Positions 61,834 to 64,000 of a stretch of DNA of 64,000 bases are shown here, one piece after another. The stretch spans positions 62,001 through 126,000 of the forward strand of contig JAFDXJ010000053.1 in NCBI GenBank assembly GCA_018268015.1. Direction: 5' to 3'. Origin of the DNA: Bacteroidota bacterium. GTDB taxonomy: Bacteria; Bacteroidota; Bacteroidia; Chitinophagales; Chitinophagaceae. The position numbers were made by a program, and so were the translations under genes. The stretch's first letter is position 1. Every line of letters starts with the position of its first letter. The notes beneath the pieces were generated by a model. It searched no databases. It was not told where the DNA came from and saw only the letters and a list, made by a program, of their open reading frames with translations.

Positions 61834-62781
61834 ATGCAAGTTCATAACCATATTGATCATTTACCACCAATTGAAAATGCAGTGATAACTATTGGCACTT
61901 TCGATGGAGTACATAAAGGACATCAACAAATTATCCGGCAACTAAAGGAAGAAGCAAAAAAGATCCAGGGAGAAACCGTCATTATTACATTTCATCCACA
62001 TCCCAGGTCAATTGTCCCGGGACGGGAACCGGTTTCTATTTTAACAACGCCTAATGAAAAAATAGCGTTATTGGAAAATATGGGCATAGATCATTTAGTG
62101 ATCATTCCCTTTAATTTGGAATTTTCGCAACAGTCTGCAACAGCCTTCATTGAACATTTCCTGGTTGAAAAATTCCACCCACATACCGTTATTATTGGTT
62201 ATGATCATCGTTTTGGAAAAGGCCGTGAAGGGGATTATCATTTAATGGAAAAGTTGGGGAAAAAATTTGGTTTTTTGGTGAAGGAAATTCCGGAACAGGT
62301 TTTGAATGATATTACAGTCAGTAGCACCAGGATCCGAAAGGCATTAAACGAGGGAGAAATTGAAACGGCCAATAATTACCTGGGTCATACCTATTCCTTT
62401 GAAGGGGAAGTTGTAGATGGGAAAAAAATTGGCAGGACAATCGGTTACCCTACCGCAAATATTAAAGTGTATGAACTGGAAAAATTAATTCCTGCAAATG
62501 GTGTTTATGCAGTAGAAGTACGGTGTAATAGTGAAAGCAACCTTCATAAGGGAATGATGAGTATTGGTACCCGGCCTACTATTGGTGGCACACCAAGGAC
62601 AATTGAAGTACATCTTTTTGATTTTACAAAGAATATATACCACAGCACCATTCGCGTTTTTGTAAAATATTTTTTAAGGAAGGAAGTAAAATTTGCAGGA
62701 TTAGAAGAAATGAAATTACAATTATACCGGGATCAGTTGCAAGCCTGCTCATTTCTTCAAAAGGATCTCAGCAACACATAA
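61834..62781 (+). CDS. ribF: Bifunctional riboflavin kinase/FAD synthetase
   Basis: RibF makes FMN from riboflavin and then FAD. The 315-residue protein has the nucleotidyltransferase domain first (ITIGTFDGVHKGHQQII; IIGYDHRFGKGREGDYHLM; VSSTRIRKALNEG) and the flavokinase domain second (GRTIGYPTANIKV; KGMMSIGTRPTIGG). ATG 61834 fits the family N-terminus and the -7 element; the longer frame from 61777 would start before the promoter. The last 14 bases overlap the convergent holA gene. Confidence 0.96.
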   Translation: MQVHNHIDHLPPIENAVITIGTFDGVHKGHQQIIRQLKEEAKKIQGETVIITFHPHPRSIVPGREPVSILTTPNEKIALLENMGIDHLVIIPFNLEFSQQSATAFIEHFLVEKFHPHTVIIGYDHRFGKGREGDYHLMEKLGKKFGFLVKEIPEQVLNDITVSSTRIRKALNEGEIETANNYLGHTYSFEGEVVDGKKIGRTIGYPTANIKVYELEKLIPANGVYAVEVRCNSESNLHKGMMSIGTRPTIGGTPRTIEVHLFDFTKNIYHSTIRVFVKYFLRKEVKFAGLEEMKLQLYRDQLQACSFLQKDLSNT

Positions 62782-63775
62782 TTTTTACAGCCATTTCTTT
62801 CAATAAACTTTCATGTTCATTGGATGCATCATTAATGCCAATACTACGTAGGTTATACTGGTGAAGCAATAATAATATTTTTTCAATACCATGAAAGCCA
62901 TAATGCTCATAAGCCTGTAATGCTTGTTTGCTGGCAATAGGATTTCTGTTAAATACGTTCAAGGCTGATTGCATATTCACCTGCGGCATTTCGCAAAGGA
63001 TATATACTTTACTGAAAAAACTATATAAAGTGGGTAGTAACAAGGGCATTGGAATTGCTTTTGGATTTTCTCCGAAATATTGAATGATGCGGAGAGATTT
63101 GGCAAGGTTTTTTCCGGCTAATGCAGCTTGCAATTCAAAAGGGTTGTATTCTTTACTAATGCCAATAAAAGTTTCTATATCACTTGCTGTAATCATTTTC
63201 CGATCAACCAGGTTAATAGCCATTTTTTCCACTTCCTGTTGTATACGAGATAAATCATTTCCTATATGGTCAATTATCAGGGATAGGGCATCGGGTTGTA
63301 TCCGGTAGCCTTTATCAGCAATCATTTGAGCCGTCCACTCCGGCAACTTTTCATCGTACATTTTTTTGGAGGATAGGACCACTCCGTTTGATTTGAGTAA
63401 TTTGCTGAATTTGGTCCGCTGATCCATTTTCTTGTCTTTATAAGCAATAATGAAAATGGTGGAAGACAATGGTTTTTCAATATAAGATTCCAACTTTAAA
63501 ATTTCTTTCATGTGCTGAGCCTCCTTCAGCAAGACAACCTGCCGTTCCGCAAAAACCGGGTAACGCATACAAGCATTTAAAACATCTGCCCATTGGGCAT
63601 CTTTTCCATAAAATATGGTAAGATTAAAAGCCGCTTCCGTTTCGGGGAGTATATGATTTTCTGCGTAATTGATTACCTGGTCTATAAAATAAGGCTCATT
63701 ACCTTCTAACCAATAAATGGGTTTGAAAATATTTTTCTTCCAGTCTTCAATGATTTTTTCTGTGGCCACAGCCAA
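62768..63775 (-). CDS. holA: DNA polymerase III delta subunit
   Basis: HolA is the wrench subunit of the clamp loader that opens the sliding clamp. The 335-residue protein has the delta N-terminal block IYWLEGNEPYFIDQVINYAEN, FAERQVVLLKEAQHMKE, IFIIAYKDKKMDQRTKFSKLLK, then HIGNDLSRIQQEVEKMAINL and the C-terminal AAA-associated helices. The start is TTG 63775 (minus strand). It follows the exonuclease gene after 30 bases and overlaps ribF at the 3' end. Confidence 0.94.
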   Translation of the reverse strand: MAVATEKIIEDWKKNIFKPIYWLEGNEPYFIDQVINYAENHILPETEAAFNLTIFYGKDAQWADVLNACMRYPVFAERQVVLLKEAQHMKEILKLESYIEKPLSSTIFIIAYKDKKMDQRTKFSKLLKSNGVVLSSKKMYDEKLPEWTAQMIADKGYRIQPDALSLIIDHIGNDLSRIQQEVEKMAINLVDRKMITASDIETFIGISKEYNPFELQAALAGKNLAKSLRIIQYFGENPKAIPMPLLLPTLYSFFSKVYILCEMPQVNMQSALNVFNRNPIASKQALQAYEHYGFHGIEKILLLLHQYNLRSIGINDASNEHESLLKEMAVKIMCC

Positions 63776-63805
63776 ATATCAATCTTTTTTTAAAAAGAAT
63801 AAAGT

Positions 63806-64000
63806 TCATTTTACTATGGTCACAGATCCTTCATCCAGGATAGGCATATTTTTAAATCGTAATATAATATTGGCCACAACAATGACATCTCTCTGGCAAT
63901 AAGCTGCTATGCGTGGTAGGTCATGATCTTGATAATAAACCTCTTGTACTTTGCTCCCATCCATATCTGTTTTGGAAGTAGGAATTTGAAGTACATGAGC
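63806..64000 (-). CDS. 3'-5' exonuclease, PolB-like (C-terminal end only; gene continues past window)
   Basis: The minus-strand frame entering at base 64000 is open for 64 codons and stops at TGA (63808-63806). It encodes TSKTDMDGSKVQEVYYQ and RIAAYCQRDVIVVANIILRF, the last exonuclease motif (YCxxDVxxxAxxxLRF) of the predicted PolB-type 3'-5' exonucleases of the ribonuclease H fold; the aspartate is a metal ligand. It ends 30 bases before holA, so the two are probably co-transcribed. The N-terminal part lies outside. Confidence 0.8.
   Translation of the reverse strand, partial: AHVLQIPTSKTDMDGSKVQEVYYQDHDLPRIAAYCQRDVIVVANIILRFKNMPILDEGSVTIVK

Noticed and set aside
1..64000. CRISPR arrays, insertion sequences, tRNA or rRNA genes, riboswitches
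   Set aside because: I found no regularly spaced repeats, transposase genes, cloverleaf-like stretches or known riboswitch cores in the gaps; short RNAs cannot be ruled out by eye.

Overview
The window is a gene-dense, AT-rich stretch of chromosome from a member of the Bacteroidota, most likely the Chitinophagaceae. Three things support this. Many gene starts follow the Bacteroidota promoter element TAnnTTTG, in two cases with a TTTG element exactly 19 bases upstream. Several families typical of the phylum are present (DUF2480, IPExxxVDY, bacterial GH3, PadR plus PspC, M56 fused to a TonB C-terminal domain, the long PurM form). Starts other than ATG and very short leaders are common. The family-level placement is inference. 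I see no phage, insertion sequence, CRISPR array, tRNA or rRNA.

Layout. 0-6.4 kb: end of an MsbA-type ABC transporter, a YjbR-like protein, a deoxyhypusine-synthase-like enzyme, a non-catalytic M16 peptidase homologue, a holin-IV-like membrane protein, ChrA, and a nadD-feoA pair. 6.4-12.6 kb: ybeY, a CAP-domain protein bracketed by two inverted parS-like sites, mnmG, a secreted protein, nadA, a 0.5-kb AT-rich gap with DnaA-box-like 9-mers, and a membrane protein/Xre regulator pair under a palindrome. 12.6-25.3 kb: ppiD-type foldase, DUF2480, kdsB, omega-amidase, S41 lipoprotein, thiL, suhB-type phosphatase, a GT2 glycosyltransferase, GH3, LysE exporter and mtgA. 25.4-33.2 kb: an unnamed protein with a kinase-like motif order, a FAH-family enzyme, an orphan DppC-type permease, a membrane GT2, an alpha/beta hydrolase, and marR plus acyl-CoA dehydrogenase.

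33.3-38.4 kb holds a phenylacetate operon on the minus strand (paaA-B-C-D-G-I-Y): the ring epoxidase, isomerase, thioesterase and PaaY. The reductase gene paaE is missing from it. 38.5-48 kb carries a TPR protein, an S9 peptidase, the overlapping mnmH-selD pair for 2-selenouridine in tRNA, a ctlX/pterin-dehydratase/IPExxxVDY group and an M28 peptidase. MnmG and MnmH both act on U34 of tRNA. 48-54.4 kb: feoB (42 kb from feoA), a PadR/PspC module behind two palindromes, and gcvT. 54.4-64 kb: NTF2-like protein, RlpA, two GT-B glycosyltransferases, ftsE, a BlaI/M56-TonB regulatory pair with a clear operator, purM, ribF, holA and the tail of a 3'-5' exonuclease gene.

The most notable signals are the parS-like pair around one small secreted-protein gene, the overlapping BlaI half-sites, the palindromes before the PadR and Xre modules, a repeated 8-mer before feoB, two glycosyltransferase genes that seem to start with CTG, and the kinase-like orphan at 25.5 kb.
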